A stretch of 64,000 nt of DNA from Planctomycetales bacterium (GCA_030612725.1 JAUWNJ010000005.1:62001-126000), one strand, 5' to 3'. Positions 1-7,591 are shown, numbered from the stretch's first letter. Made by a program: numbers and translations. Notes: generated from the sequence alone by a model not told the origin.

Positions 1-381
1 GCAGCAGAAGCCGCCGGTGTTCCTGCCGCGGCAATGACATTTCTGCCGGTGCTGCTGCTTTCTGGACGAGGACAATTCGCCCTGGCCGGCGAAACAAAAG
101 TCTATCCCGAACAGGTCAAGGAGGGGCTGTACCACGATTTTGCACTTACCGAACTGACCACAGCCAATTTCCGCCTGATTTCCGGACCAGAACACGCAAA
201 CCTGCGCATCCAGTTATCGCCCGGAGTAACCGCCGAAGAAGATTTGGCCGAAAGATTCGCCGAAGCACTATCCCGATACATTCAGGCTCCCCTGGAAATA
301 ACCTGCCTGACATACGAATCTTTCAGCAGCGGAATGAGCCTGGACTACGAACGAAAATTCGCCTACCTCAAAAGCGCCTGA
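1..381 (+). CDS. C-terminal end of an adenylate-forming (phenylacetate-CoA ligase/CapK-like) enzyme, partial
   Basis: The reading frame is open from base 1, so the start lies outside the window; the ATG at 34 is internal. About 126 residues are visible. The pattern GETKVYPEQV, a NFRL strand, an LRIQL strand and a terminal YERKFAYL resembles the C-terminal domain of phenylacetate-CoA ligase, CapK and F390-synthetase-type proteins, which adenylate a carboxylic acid and pass it to CoA or another acceptor. That assignment rests on general pattern only. It faces the FeeM-like acyltransferase on the other strand, with a GGTGGCAC palindrome between the two stop codons. Confidence 0.45.
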   Translation, partial: AAEAAGVPAAAMTFLPVLLLSGRGQFALAGETKVYPEQVKEGLYHDFALTELTTANFRLISGPEHANLRIQLSPGVTAEEDLAERFAEALSRYIQAPLEITCLTYESFSSGMSLDYERKFAYLKSA

Positions 382-433
382 CAGGCAATCTGCCAATCGA
401 GTTCACTGCTCTGTAACACCCAATTTGACAAGT

Positions 434-472
434 TGGGTGGCACGGTCAAGCGAAGCTTGGCCGTGCCACCCA
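434..472. repeat. GGTGGCAC-ended palindromic element (copy 1)
   Basis: A perfect 12-bp stem (434-445 with 461-472) encloses a second small stem, CAAG/CTTG. It lies between two convergent stop codons, so it could act as a bidirectional terminator, but no T-run follows. The first 16 bases of the core, GGGTGGCACGGTCAAG, recur exactly at 57649-57664. Confidence 0.75.
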
Positions 473-494
473 TCAAAATATCTGTTACAGAGTA

Positions 495-1421
495 CTACAC
501 CGATATTGCCGATTGGGGGCTGTGGGACATTACTTCCGCGAACAGTTCCTCGCCCCATTGCCCGCGAATTGCACCAAGTTCAACCTCGCTGCATCGCTCC
601 AACAGGCCGCTACCGTGTACGAAAAGCTCCGTAAGCAGCATAGGGTCGGAAAAAAACCTGTCCGACATTATCTGCCAGGTACTGACATACTGGTAATAGG
701 GGTTGTCGTCAACATAGTATCTCTTGAGAAACAACTCTGCTTCGTCTTGACCATCTGTGATGTCCTGCAATACATTGCTCAGACCAGACAGATCGAACCG
801 AACAACCACAACCGGATCCTCGATTTCCTTAGAGTAACTCCGGACCTCACCGATTTGGTCAAAACCGAGCAGTTTATAGAATCTAGCATGCCCTGGGCTT
901 ACAGTGCCCAGGAAATCCGTGCAGCCGACCGCCAGCGCATGGGCAAACGAGCATCGCATCAGTTCAGTCATAACGGCGCTGTTGCGGTGAGAATCCGCAA
1001 CAATCCAATTGGTACCTTCACATATCTTTCGCCCTTGGGTCCGAAGTCCATCCACCTCGGTCTTGAAGGCTTTATCTGTAGGCAAGCCGAGTTCGGGGCT
1101 GTCCACTACAACGCTGGTTACACCCACAACTTCGTTACCAACCTTGGCGATGAACGTGGCGGTTTCCGGCAATGCCTCGAAAGATCGGATGCGAATACCG
1201 GTTTCATCCGGCTGAATGTATCCCTGTGCTACGAAAATGTCATGAACCAGTCTATAGGCCCCAGCAATATCCTCAAGCGTCGTCGCTCTTGTGATCTCCG
1301 CTCCCTGCATATCATTACTGAAAAGCCCGGAACGCTTCAGCAAGGCCATTCTGCGGCTTGTCGTCCTATGATCTGTTGCTGATTTCCCCCACTTTTTGGT
1401 AACCGTGGCTATTTCCGCCAT
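495..1421 (-). CDS. FeeM-like / GNAT-fold N-acyltransferase
   Basis: A 308-residue cytoplasmic protein. Residues ~40-215 look like the FeeM/PEP-CTERM-associated acyltransferase branch of the GNAT and autoinducer-synthase fold: an N-terminal YRLVHDIFVAQGY segment, a central V(V)GVTSVV strand, EGTNWIVADSHRN leading into a helix, and the typical GTVSPGHARFYKLLGFD near the end of the fold. Known FeeM joins a fatty acyl group from acyl carrier protein to an amino acid; relatives co-occur with exosortase/PEP-CTERM systems. The substrate here is unknown. The ATG is preceded by AGGAGGA at 7 nt, so the start is firm. It is read away from the PEP-CTERM cluster and separated from it by two terminator hairpins, so it probably has its own promoter. 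Confidence 0.7.
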   Translation of the reverse strand: MAEIATVTKKWGKSATDHRTTSRRMALLKRSGLFSNDMQGAEITRATTLEDIAGAYRLVHDIFVAQGYIQPDETGIRIRSFEALPETATFIAKVGNEVVGVTSVVVDSPELGLPTDKAFKTEVDGLRTQGRKICEGTNWIVADSHRNSAVMTELMRCSFAHALAVGCTDFLGTVSPGHARFYKLLGFDQIGEVRSYSKEIEDPVVVVRFDLSGLSNVLQDITDGQDEAELFLKRYYVDDNPYYQYVSTWQIMSDRFFSDPMLLTELFVHGSGLLERCSEVELGAIRGQWGEELFAEVMSHSPQSAISV

Positions 1422-1561
1422 GACAAATCCTCCTGCAAAAACGCCCTCACTCGCCCCTTCATAGGAACAGTACGATTCACTTTCATCAGGAGCAAAACGA
1501 ATAAGCGAAAATAGACAGACTGGGGGAAATAGGAAAAATAGAAGTGGGTGCTACAAAATGT

Positions 1562-1593
1562 AAAAAACGCGGCGTGTATCCTTACACACCGCG
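1562..1593 (-). terminator. Rho-independent terminator
   Basis: The stem 1568-1578/1583-1593 (11 bp, one mismatch) with loop TCCT is followed on the minus strand by a run of six T (1567 to 1562). It would stop transcripts arriving from the PEP-CTERM gene at 1713 before they reach the acyltransferase gene. Confidence 0.75.
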
Positions 1594-1633
1594 CACTACC
1601 CCCCAACAATACCGAAATATACCGGTTAGAGAC

Positions 1634-1663
1634 AAAGCCGATGGATAGCTATCCGTCGGCTTT
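1634..1663 (-). terminator. Second hairpin downstream of the PEP-CTERM gene
   Basis: AAAGCCGA (1634-1641) pairs with TCGGCTTT (1656-1663) around the self-complementary GGATAGCTATCC. It lies 50 bp past the stop codon of the gene ending at 1713. The T content afterwards is moderate (TTTGTCTCT on the minus strand). It probably forms a tandem terminator with the hairpin at 1562. Confidence 0.55.
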
Positions 1664-1712
1664 AGAGTAAAGAACGCCCCTCCGTCTAATTATATCGATC
1701 GGAGCCTCATCC

Positions 1713-2600
1713 CTAATGGACGTTCCTTCTGCGGCGGATATAACCGAACAAGCCTGCTCCCCCAAGGGAAATGGTCAGTATCGTTATCGGCTCGGGGATC
1801 GGCGGCTCGTTAGAAACGGGGGGGGTGGGCGTCCGGCTCGTACCGTACCAGAAATCGACGTTATCGAGGTGTTCGGTAACGTCGAAATTGCTGGGCAACC
1901 CGCTCAAGGTAAAAACCACCGAATGCTTTATAAGTGGATCGGGATTGTCCGTCGGGGCGTTCCACGCCACTTTACTGTTTCCCGTGTAGGGGTCATCGTT
2001 GATGCTGGTCAGGCCGTACTGTAGCCCGTCGGGGCATAGCGGCTCGGCAAGGTCGGCGCCTGGAAATAGGTCGTGGGGTCCGACAAGATCAATACCGGTG
2101 GAACTGATCCCCTGATCGGGCCTCGGCGGGGGCAGTTCGTCGTCTCGTTGCCAGTAGGCCCACTCTCCGCCCACAACGCCGCCGGCCGGTTGACTGTCAA
2201 ACAAAACGATGCTGCCGGAGGCCAGTACGGCGCTTTCCGGAGTCAACGTCGGATCGCTTTCCAGGTCGAAAAATACCGCTGTGAGGACTTCCTCAGGCAC
2301 AAGAACGTCAGCGCCCATGTTGGACAGTATTACTTCCAGGTAATCCTTTCCATCGCTAGTAAAACTGCGAAACGCAGCACTCGCTGCCCGTTGGTCTTCA
2401 CCGAAAGAGAAGGTAACAGAATCACCCGCCATGGTTTGAGTATCATAACGGAAAACGATATTTGTGGTGGTCGCCCGGGCCGGCAAAGCCACAATCAGAA
2501 ACCACCCCGCTGCCACCAATAGCGCCAAATAGCCCCGCGATGCACCACGCCGGATGCCTCGTGCTTGCCTATTGGGCAGAATTTGGACTACGGTAATCAT
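1713..2600 (-). CDS. PEP-CTERM sorting domain protein, secreted
   Basis: 295 residues. The N-terminus (RRGASRGYLALLVAAGWFLIVALPARA) is a signal peptide ending near residue 43. The body is a beta-rich, acidic extracellular sequence with no domain I recognise. The C-terminus has IPEPITILTISLGGAG, a short hydrophobic stretch and RRRR, which is the PEP-CTERM signal recognised by exosortase in Gram-negative envelopes. The start ATG has AAGGAA about 8 nt upstream. It is the last of a minus-strand series of PEP-CTERM genes and is followed by two hairpins. Confidence 0.85.
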   Translation of the reverse strand: MITVVQILPNRQARGIRRGASRGYLALLVAAGWFLIVALPARATTTNIVFRYDTQTMAGDSVTFSFGEDQRAASAAFRSFTSDGKDYLEVILSNMGADVLVPEEVLTAVFFDLESDPTLTPESAVLASGSIVLFDSQPAGGVVGGEWAYWQRDDELPPPRPDQGISSTGIDLVGPHDLFPGADLAEPLCPDGLQYGLTSINDDPYTGNSKVAWNAPTDNPDPLIKHSVVFTLSGLPSNFDVTEHLDNVDFWYGTSRTPTPPVSNEPPIPEPITILTISLGGAGLFGYIRRRRNVH

Positions 2601-2662
2601 TGCTGCTTTCCTTGGCCTCGCGGGTACGGGGCAACAAATACCCTTGCTTCCGATACGTCGTC

Positions 2663-2702
2663 CGGTGCGGCCGGGACATTTGTTTGCATCCCGGCCACAC
2701 CG
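2663..2702 (-). other. Strong stem-loop in the leader of the PEP-CTERM gene at 1713
   Basis: A 14-bp stem (2663-2676 with 2689-2702, one G-T type pair) closes a 12-nt loop, between the stop of the upstream PEP-CTERM gene (2781) and the next start (2600). It has no T-tract, so an mRNA-stabilising or processing hairpin is more likely than a terminator. Confidence 0.5.
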
Positions 2703-2780
2703 AACAAACGCTCAAACTACATGCTGCGCTGCAATATACGTCTTCATTCCAACGCCCCGAAGGACGTCCTGGTTTTTTAC

Positions 2781-3608
2781 TTACGCCTGTCGGCGTTTGC
2801 GGATGTAACCGGCCAGACCACCAACGCTCAGGAACAGTAACGTCATTGTCATCGGCTCGGGAACAGCATATCCCCTGGCAGGATCCGAAGACAAATACTG
2901 CCAATTTCCATTTCCAGTTGGATCCGAGTTTGGTTGTAGATCCCCGGAAAGGTAGGTGTCGGTACCTCCCAGCATCATGTTCGTGTCGAAATCCAACATC
3001 TGGGTTCCGCCAGTTATATCCATCCAGGTTCTGAAGTCGCCTGAACCAATCGCATTCACAATAGCCTCGTATTCAGGTAGACCAAGACCGGGACCACCAA
3101 GACGGCTCCGCTCAGTGATAATATTCGTGCCGCCTGCATTTGTTATACCATTGTAGCCGGCAGTTCCCATTCGACCACCGGAACCTTGCACCACGCCGCC
3201 AACCAAGTCTAATGAGCCAACGGGATTCTCCCAGAGATCAAGATGCATATTCGAACCGACAATGGTCCATTCCGGAAGGAGGGGATTAGTAAGATCACAA
3301 GTCACAGCGGTATCGACAATACCGTAGAACATACCAGTCAGTTCCTTGCCACCCCACCCGTCAGCCCAAATAGTTTGCGCTTGGTCGTTGGTGATTGTGG
3401 TAACCTTAAAGATTCCCCAACCGTCTTCACCAGCCACGCCACCAGTCGGGCCAGCGATTTTATTACCTTGGGTATCATACATGGACCCCATGTCGTAATT
3501 CCTGATGTTCATGTTGAAGTAACCCTCGGGCAAACTTAAGGCCCCGGCCGTGGCGTTCACGACCAGTATAAGGCCTACTGTTACTGCTATTAACTTTAGA
3601 TGTTTCAT
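2781..3608 (-). CDS. PEP-CTERM sorting domain protein, secreted
   Basis: 275 residues from the ATG at 3608, which has GGAG 7 nt upstream; a longer frame to 3647 lacks a ribosome site. The signal peptide MKHLKLIAVTVGLILVVNATAGA is followed by a glycine/asparagine/tryptophan-rich body of unknown fold. The tail is VPEPMTMTLLFLSVGGLAGYI then RKRRQA, a standard PEP-CTERM. Its leader resembles that of the gene at 3903 (see the shared leader motif). No catalytic motif is visible; a surface or matrix role is inferred. Confidence 0.85.
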   Translation of the reverse strand: MKHLKLIAVTVGLILVVNATAGALSLPEGYFNMNIRNYDMGSMYDTQGNKIAGPTGGVAGEDGWGIFKVTTITNDQAQTIWADGWGGKELTGMFYGIVDTAVTCDLTNPLLPEWTIVGSNMHLDLWENPVGSLDLVGGVVQGSGGRMGTAGYNGITNAGGTNIITERSRLGGPGLGLPEYEAIVNAIGSGDFRTWMDITGGTQMLDFDTNMMLGGTDTYLSGDLQPNSDPTGNGNWQYLSSDPARGYAVPEPMTMTLLFLSVGGLAGYIRKRRQA

Positions 3609-3614
3609 ACTTTT

Positions 3615-3672
3615 ACTCCTTTTCTGCTTCGTCCGTAATGTTTGCATTACGGAATTCCTTTGGCTGCCATTT
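3615..3672 (-). promoter_or_regulatory. Shared leader motif of PEP-CTERM genes, copy A
   Basis: On the minus strand the order is AGCCAAAGGA, a hairpin (TCCGTAATG/CATTACGGA), then GAAG and the AAAGGAG ribosome site. The same order, with a different but also paired hairpin, occurs in front of the gene starting at 4697. Covarying stems with fixed flanks suggest a structured RNA or leader regulatory element rather than chance. Confidence 0.45.
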
Positions 3673-3761
3673 TCTTTGCCCCTGCGTCATCACCGGTCTG
3701 TTATCCGGTCGGCCGACGCCGTCGCAACACCCCAAACCTCGCCAGTCAGGCAGCAGCCTGC

Positions 3762-3890
3762 CCTGCCCGGCGATTCATTCAATTACCGCGCGTTTCTGGC
3801 CGATACCGCCTCCTTTCCTGGTTTTGCCAGTTGAATTTTTCATTTTCATACTGCCTTTAATGTCTTTCAATCACAGGCTACAAGCCTGTG
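3762..3890. repeat. Duplicated intergenic cassette, copy A (with 4845-4971)
   Basis: About 128 bp that is nearly identical to 4845-4971, including the ten-plus-base blocks CCGCCTCCTTTCCTGGTTTT and ATGTCTTTCAATCACAGGCT. Each copy lies directly 3' of one PEP-CTERM gene and 5' of the next, and homology continues into the coding sequence of the PEP-CTERM tails. Confidence 0.85.
3873..3889 (-). terminator. Hairpin after the PEP-CTERM gene at 3903
   Basis: ACAGGCT/AGCCTGT with a three-base loop lies 14 bp past the stop codon. The same hairpin follows the next PEP-CTERM gene at about 4954-4970. There is no T-run, so termination strength is uncertain. Confidence 0.4.
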
Positions 3891-3902
3891 CTGTATTCCA
3901 AA

Positions 3903-4697
3903 TCACGCCAGTTTCCGCTTGCGGATATAACCGGCCAGTCCGGCAATACCCATACCAACAGCAAACATCGTCAACGGCTCGGGAACAGCGGTGAGATTCA
4001 GGGTGCCTTCCCAGCCGCCGGTATCTAGCCAGCCTGAGTAAGCGGAATCGTCATTGTACATGTCGTGCCAACTGCCAAACCATATATCCCACTCTGTACC
4101 CAAAGCGACATCCGTACCATCAGCATACGTCTGTCCGGCAGCGGTTATCTCGCGTACATCCACCGTAAAACTGAATAGGTCCAGGTCGTTGGCCAGATTG
4201 ATCAGATTATCTGTTTCGTCTGTCCACCACTCTGCAAGCCACCCTGAACCCCAGGGATTTGCATTGACTTCCACCTGCCAACCCGAAGCCGCTGTGGCTG
4301 TGGGCTTAACATCCGGATTCGACACAAGACGCTCACCCCAGTTCCATGCATTCGTATTGTCGCGAAGCCAAATATTGAAACTTGCAATTCCCTCATTCGA
4401 TGCATCCAGAGAGTTCCGCCATGCGATATACGCATCCTGACTCTCTTGGTCGGTTTCACCAACGTTAGTGCTGCCAAAGGTGTTGTACATGATACCGCAC
4501 CAAGTCTCATGGACACGGCGAGGAGAGTCCTGCTCATACTTCAAATGGCTAGTACCCGTGGGATTATCGACCGGCAATGGAGTCGTGCTGTACAACTGGA
4601 TAAAATCGTCCGGGTCAAAATTGAACGTTACGGCCCCGGCCGTCGCGGTGACGGTCAGTATCAGGCCTGCTACTGCAAGTAATGCTACGTATCTCAT
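3903..4697 (-). CDS. PEP-CTERM sorting domain protein, secreted
   Basis: 264 residues with signal peptide MRYVALLAVAGLILTVTATAGA, a tryptophan-rich acidic body (WWTDETDN, DIWFGSWHDMYND) without a family I can name, and the tail VPEPLTMFAVGMGIAGLAGY followed by IRKRKLA. The last 17 residues are identical to those of the dockerin protein at 5030, consistent with recent copying of this tail. AAAGGAG precedes the ATG. No enzymatic motif is seen. Confidence 0.85.
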   Translation of the reverse strand: MRYVALLAVAGLILTVTATAGAVTFNFDPDDFIQLYSTTPLPVDNPTGTSHLKYEQDSPRRVHETWCGIMYNTFGSTNVGETDQESQDAYIAWRNSLDASNEGIASFNIWLRDNTNAWNWGERLVSNPDVKPTATAASGWQVEVNANPWGSGWLAEWWTDETDNLINLANDLDLFSFTVDVREITAAGQTYADGTDVALGTEWDIWFGSWHDMYNDDSAYSGWLDTGGWEGTLNLTAVPEPLTMFAVGMGIAGLAGYIRKRKLA

Positions 4698-4703
4698 AAT
4701 TCT

Positions 4704-4766
4704 ACTCCTTTACTTCATTTCCTCCGCTTTTTACGGAGCGTTCTTTGGCTACTGTTTTTCCCTCGG
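4704..4766 (-). promoter_or_regulatory. Shared leader motif of PEP-CTERM genes, copy B
   Basis: The minus strand reads GTAGCCAAAGAAC, then a CTCCG/CGGAG hairpin, then GAAATGAAGTAAAGGAG and the ATG at 4697. It is the counterpart of the motif at 3615-3672. Confidence 0.45.
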
Positions 4767-4844
4767 CTTTGTCGGTTACAGGCTATGAGCCTGAGGCCGA
4801 AGCCGGGGGCGTCTCCAATCTTCGCCGGGACAGCAGCAGTCTCA

Positions 4845-4971
4845 CCTGCCCGGCGATTCGTTAATCACAGCGAGTTTCTGGCCGACACCGCCTCCTTTCC
4901 TGGTTTTGCCAGATGAATTTTTCATTTTCATTCTGCCTTTATGTCTTTCAATCACAGGCTACAAGCCTGTG
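4845..4971. repeat. Duplicated intergenic cassette, copy B
   Basis: Partner of 3762-3890. In this copy a GGTGGCAC element (4971-5024) sits exactly at the end of the shared hairpin, between the cassette and the downstream PEP-CTERM coding end. This looks like an insertion into one of two once-identical units. Confidence 0.85.
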
Positions 4972-5024
4972 GTGGCACAGCCTTTCAGGCTGTGCCTTGC
5001 ACAGGCAGGAATGCCTGTGCCACC
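4971..5024. repeat. GGTGGCAC-ended palindromic element (copy 2)
   Basis: Begins GGTGGCAC and ends GTGCCACC. The interior holds two nested palindromes, CACAGCCTTTCAGGCTGTG and CACAGGCAGGAATGCCTGTG. It lies 5 bp past the stop of the dockerin gene. Confidence 0.75.
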
Positions 5025-5029
5025 AAGAA

Positions 5030-5920
5030 TCACGCCAGTTTCCGTTTGCGGATATATCCGGCCAGTCCGGCGATACCCATCCCGACGGCCAGCACCGTCA
5101 GGGGTTCGGGCGTGTGCTTGGTCAGCGGGTCATTATTCAGTATCTTGGTGTTTTCGTCGAATATGTCGTAGAGGCATCCCTCTGGGGCCTGGTAGCCATA
5201 GTGACTGGCGAGGATACCCAAGTCGCCTACGCCCACACAGGCGTCAAGGTTGAAATCTCCGGTGGCCCATTGGGCTTCGCCGACGGTTCCGTAATTGCTC
5301 GCCAGGATGCCCAGGTCGCCTACGCCAACAGCACCATCCGCATTGGCGTCACCGGGAGCAACGTTGTACAGGAAAAACAGATTTTGCACCGCGATGGAAG
5401 GGCCGGCGATCAATTCGGGCGGGAGCGTGGACCAGGGGATGGCGACCTCAACGGCCTCGTCAATGGCAAAATCGACCTCGCCGAGGTCCTTCCAACCGTT
5501 GTCGTACTGGATCAGGTGCATCTTGTCGGATCCCAGACCGTACCCGTCGTTGTACGTCAGGCCGAAGCGATGGGCCGGCCCGCCGCCGGAATAAAGGTTG
5601 AAGTAAAAATTCAGGTACGGGTTATCGGCTCCAGCGGCGGCCAGGCCAATCTTGTCGCCATAGACAGTAACGACCACGTAGAGGCTATTGTTGCCGTCGT
5701 CCATCATTATATGCTTGACGTCATAGTTGTCCGGCAGGTCCGGTTCATTCTGGTCAGAAATGACGACGTTTGCGCCGCTCCATTCGTCATAGGGGGTGAT
5801 CTTTCCGTCAACGGTGATGCCACCGGCCTGTGTCGGCCAGGTCAGCCCGGTCATCAAAATTGCGCCCAGCACCCACCACGTCGCCCTTGCCCGCTTTAGT
5901 TGTAAGGTTCTGTACATCAT
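5030..5920 (-). CDS. Dockerin type I and PEP-CTERM protein
   Basis: 296 residues from the ATG at 5920 (AAGGAG 8 nt upstream). The signal peptide region is MMYRTLQLKRARATWWVLGA onward. Residues ~30-165 form a beta-rich domain of unknown family. Two calcium-binding dockerin repeats follow (GDANADGAVGVGDLGILASN and GDFNLDACVGVGDLGILASH), then a PEP-CTERM tail (TPEPLTVLAVGMGIAGLAGY, RKRKLA). Dockerins normally bind cohesins, so this protein may be both sorted and docked on the surface. The start codon overlaps the stop of the sugar transferase as TGATG, so the two are translationally coupled in one operon. Confidence 0.88.
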   Translation of the reverse strand: MMYRTLQLKRARATWWVLGAILMTGLTWPTQAGGITVDGKITPYDEWSGANVVISDQNEPDLPDNYDVKHIMMDDGNNSLYVVVTVYGDKIGLAAAGADNPYLNFYFNLYSGGGPAHRFGLTYNDGYGLGSDKMHLIQYDNGWKDLGEVDFAIDEAVEVAIPWSTLPPELIAGPSIAVQNLFFLYNVAPGDANADGAVGVGDLGILASNYGTVGEAQWATGDFNLDACVGVGDLGILASHYGYQAPEGCLYDIFDENTKILNNDPLTKHTPEPLTVLAVGMGIAGLAGYIRKRKLA

Positions 5921-6576
5921 CAGTGACTCTCCTTGTCGTGAAATTTGGCCATCGTGACCGCCATGATTCGTAATTCCTTGCTCCACTTGCGGTGTTCGAT
6001 ATATTCCAGGTCCGCTTCGAGTTTGCGTTTGAATGCCTTGACACTTGTGTCATAACCGTTCCGGATCTGTGCCAGCCCGGTGATCCCGGGCCGGACGGAA
6101 AGCCTTTTCCTGACGTCAGGATAGACCTTTTCGAGTTCGTCCAGAATTTCGGGGCGCTCCGGGCGGGGACCGACCAGAGACATCTCCCCCTTGACCACGT
6201 TGACGAGTTGTGGGAACTCATCTATATGACTGTGACGCATCCACCGACACCAGCGAATCACCCGGGGATCATTATCCTGGGCCCAAATGGCCTTGGCGTC
6301 CGATTCGGCATTGATGCGCATCGTCCGCATCTTGTACATCCAGAACGGCTTGCCGTCCTTACCGAGACGAATCTGCGTGTAGAAGACGGACCCTTTGCTC
6401 GATACCTTGATGATGACCGCGCAAATCATCAGAATCGGTAGTGAGAGCACCAGAGCGACAGTCCCGAGGATAATGTCCACAACCTCTTTGGCCATTTCGA
6501 AATATCGGCGCGCCAGATGTGTCGATAAAGCGGCAATGCCTCCCCCAACCGCAACGAGTGTTATCGGTTCAGGCAT
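5920..6576 (-). CDS. Bacterial sugar transferase with an N-terminal PEP-CTERM-like segment
   Basis: 218 residues. From about residue 27 it matches the polyprenyl-phosphate sugar-1-phosphate transferase family (WcaJ/PssY core): a membrane re-entrant segment (DIILGTVALVLSLPILMICA), FYTQIRLGKDGKPFWMYKMRTM, then DEFPQLVNVVKGEMSLVGPRPE and RPGITGLAQI. Such enzymes load the first sugar phosphate onto undecaprenyl phosphate for exopolysaccharide or glycan assembly. It is a short, core-only member. Unusually, residues 1-24 read MPEPITLVAVGGGIAALSTH then LARR, which has the PEP, hydrophobic stretch and basic pair of a PEP-CTERM signal, but at the N-terminus. The start is firm: AAAGGAGG lies 6 nt upstream. 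It is coupled to the dockerin gene. Confidence 0.92.
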   Translation of the reverse strand: MPEPITLVAVGGGIAALSTHLARRYFEMAKEVVDIILGTVALVLSLPILMICAVIIKVSSKGSVFYTQIRLGKDGKPFWMYKMRTMRINAESDAKAIWAQDNDPRVIRWCRWMRHSHIDEFPQLVNVVKGEMSLVGPRPERPEILDELEKVYPDVRKRLSVRPGITGLAQIRNGYDTSVKAFKRKLEADLEYIEHRKWSKELRIMAVTMAKFHDKESH

Positions 6577-7024
6577 GATATTCCTCCTTTGAATACCAAT
6601 CAGAATTCCGGATAAATCCGAAAGAATTCGCTTGAACCCAACTCGGTCTTTTACGTATAATTAACATAGGTTCACCGGAACGGGCATGTGAACGCCCGCC
6701 CCGGTCTCCGCGGTGGATCAGCACAGGCGGTCAAGGCATGTTGCTGGTTCGCCGCTTTTTTACATTTCCTATTGCTGCAAAGACTGCTCCTCTAGCACAA
6801 CGGAAATAACCGTTATTTTGATTTGCTTGCCCTTGTCAAAATCGCAAAGCCGCAAATAAAACGTAACACCGCTTTCAATAAGCGAACCTTCCTGACAATC
6901 CAGACAAACGCAACCAACGGCTTCTTTCTTTTCGGAACTTCCCTGCTCACGAAATGAAACATCTCTCTGCTGCTCGCTACATTAAACCACAAATCTCGAT
7001 TTTTGCAAGACAAAAATCTTAAAA
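6577..7024 (-). other. Long untranslated leader of the sugar transferase operon
   Basis: About 440 bp without a convincing gene. If the promoter at 7025-7072 is used, this is the 5' leader. It contains a hairpin with arms GGGCATG and its near-complement around 6683-6705, and the short palindrome TTCGGATTTATCCGGAA near 6611. A possible 66-codon frame at 6813-7013 has no ribosome site and no recognisable content. Confidence 0.4.
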
Positions 7025-7072
7025 ATTATAGCGGCGTTATCGCGTACGCAGTGCGTATGCGTAATACGCACT
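7025..7072 (-). promoter_or_regulatory. LuxR-type operator and promoter
   Basis: A perfect 9-bp inverted repeat AGTGCGTAT-N5-ATACGCACT lies at 7050-7072. After 19 bp comes a consensus -10, TATAAT (7030 to 7025 on the minus strand). The predicted start site is near 7018, which puts the operator centre at about -43, the position used by LuxR-type activators. No good -35 is present, as expected for an activated promoter. It reads toward the sugar transferase. A related site with the same geometry precedes the luxR gene (8902-8922). Confidence 0.6.
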
Positions 7073-7192
7073 ACGGGCGTTTTCCTGCTTCACACCTAAT
7101 GACCACTTATACTGTCCAGATAGACCATATATTCGTTCTTTCTCGAGCCTTGCCAACCGGCAGTGCTGCCAGTTCCACCCATAAAAAGTCTA

Positions 7193-7236
7193 TTGGACCG
7201 GCCGCCCCGTGAGGGAAAAGAGGGCGACCGGACCAA
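7193..7236 (-). terminator. Strong terminator-like hairpin
   Basis: A 15-bp GC-rich stem (7193-7207 with 7222-7236, one mismatch) is followed on the minus strand by TAGACTTTTT. It would end transcripts of the PEP-CTERM gene at 7592 and shield the operator at 7050 from read-through. Confidence 0.6.
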
Positions 7237-7591
7237 AAGATCCCCAAAATGAGGCTTTTGCTGCCTGTCTGGCGATCCGGCATTTCGCCGGATTCTCAAG
7301 CACCCCGACCCTTAAGTCGGCTTTTATCAGGCACCGTCGGGCGGACTGTAACGTCCGCCCCGGCACCTTGCATCGCCGGCTTCCTTTCGAGGACCAAAGG
7401 GGCCGGCAGACAAAGGGGCGGGCTTTGACCTTCGCCCCTGCCAGCACCCCTAAGTCCCGCGTCAGGACAACCTGCGCCTAATCTCTTCACTTTTCTCACG
7501 GGCAATCCAAGCCGGTGCAGGCTCGCTGATGTGAACGAGCCTGCGTACGGCCTTGGAGAGCGCCTCACCAAGAGAGGTAACCACTTGGCTA
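7237..7591 (-). other. Hairpin-rich untranslated region after a PEP-CTERM gene
   Basis: No gene is seen. On the minus strand several strong stems follow one another: 7517-7525/7536-7544 (9 bp), 7339-7346/7353-7360 (8 bp), 7305-7309/7316-7320, and 7275-7281/7287-7293 (7 bp), before the terminator at 7193. This could be a structured RNA or simply a chain of palindromic repeats. I do not match it to a known RNA family. Confidence 0.4.

Noticed and set aside
3609-3902. c-di-GMP-I (GEMM) riboswitch upstream of a PEP-CTERM gene
   Set aside because: GGGGCAAAG and AGCCAAAGG recall parts of it, but the order and the receptor stem do not fit.
4913-5899. A 328-codon plus-strand open frame opposite the dockerin gene
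   Set aside because: The minus strand has signal peptide, dockerin repeats and PEP-CTERM tail with a good ribosome site.
6813-7013. A 66-codon gene downstream of the LuxR-type promoter
   Set aside because: No ribosome site, no family resemblance; better explained as leader RNA.
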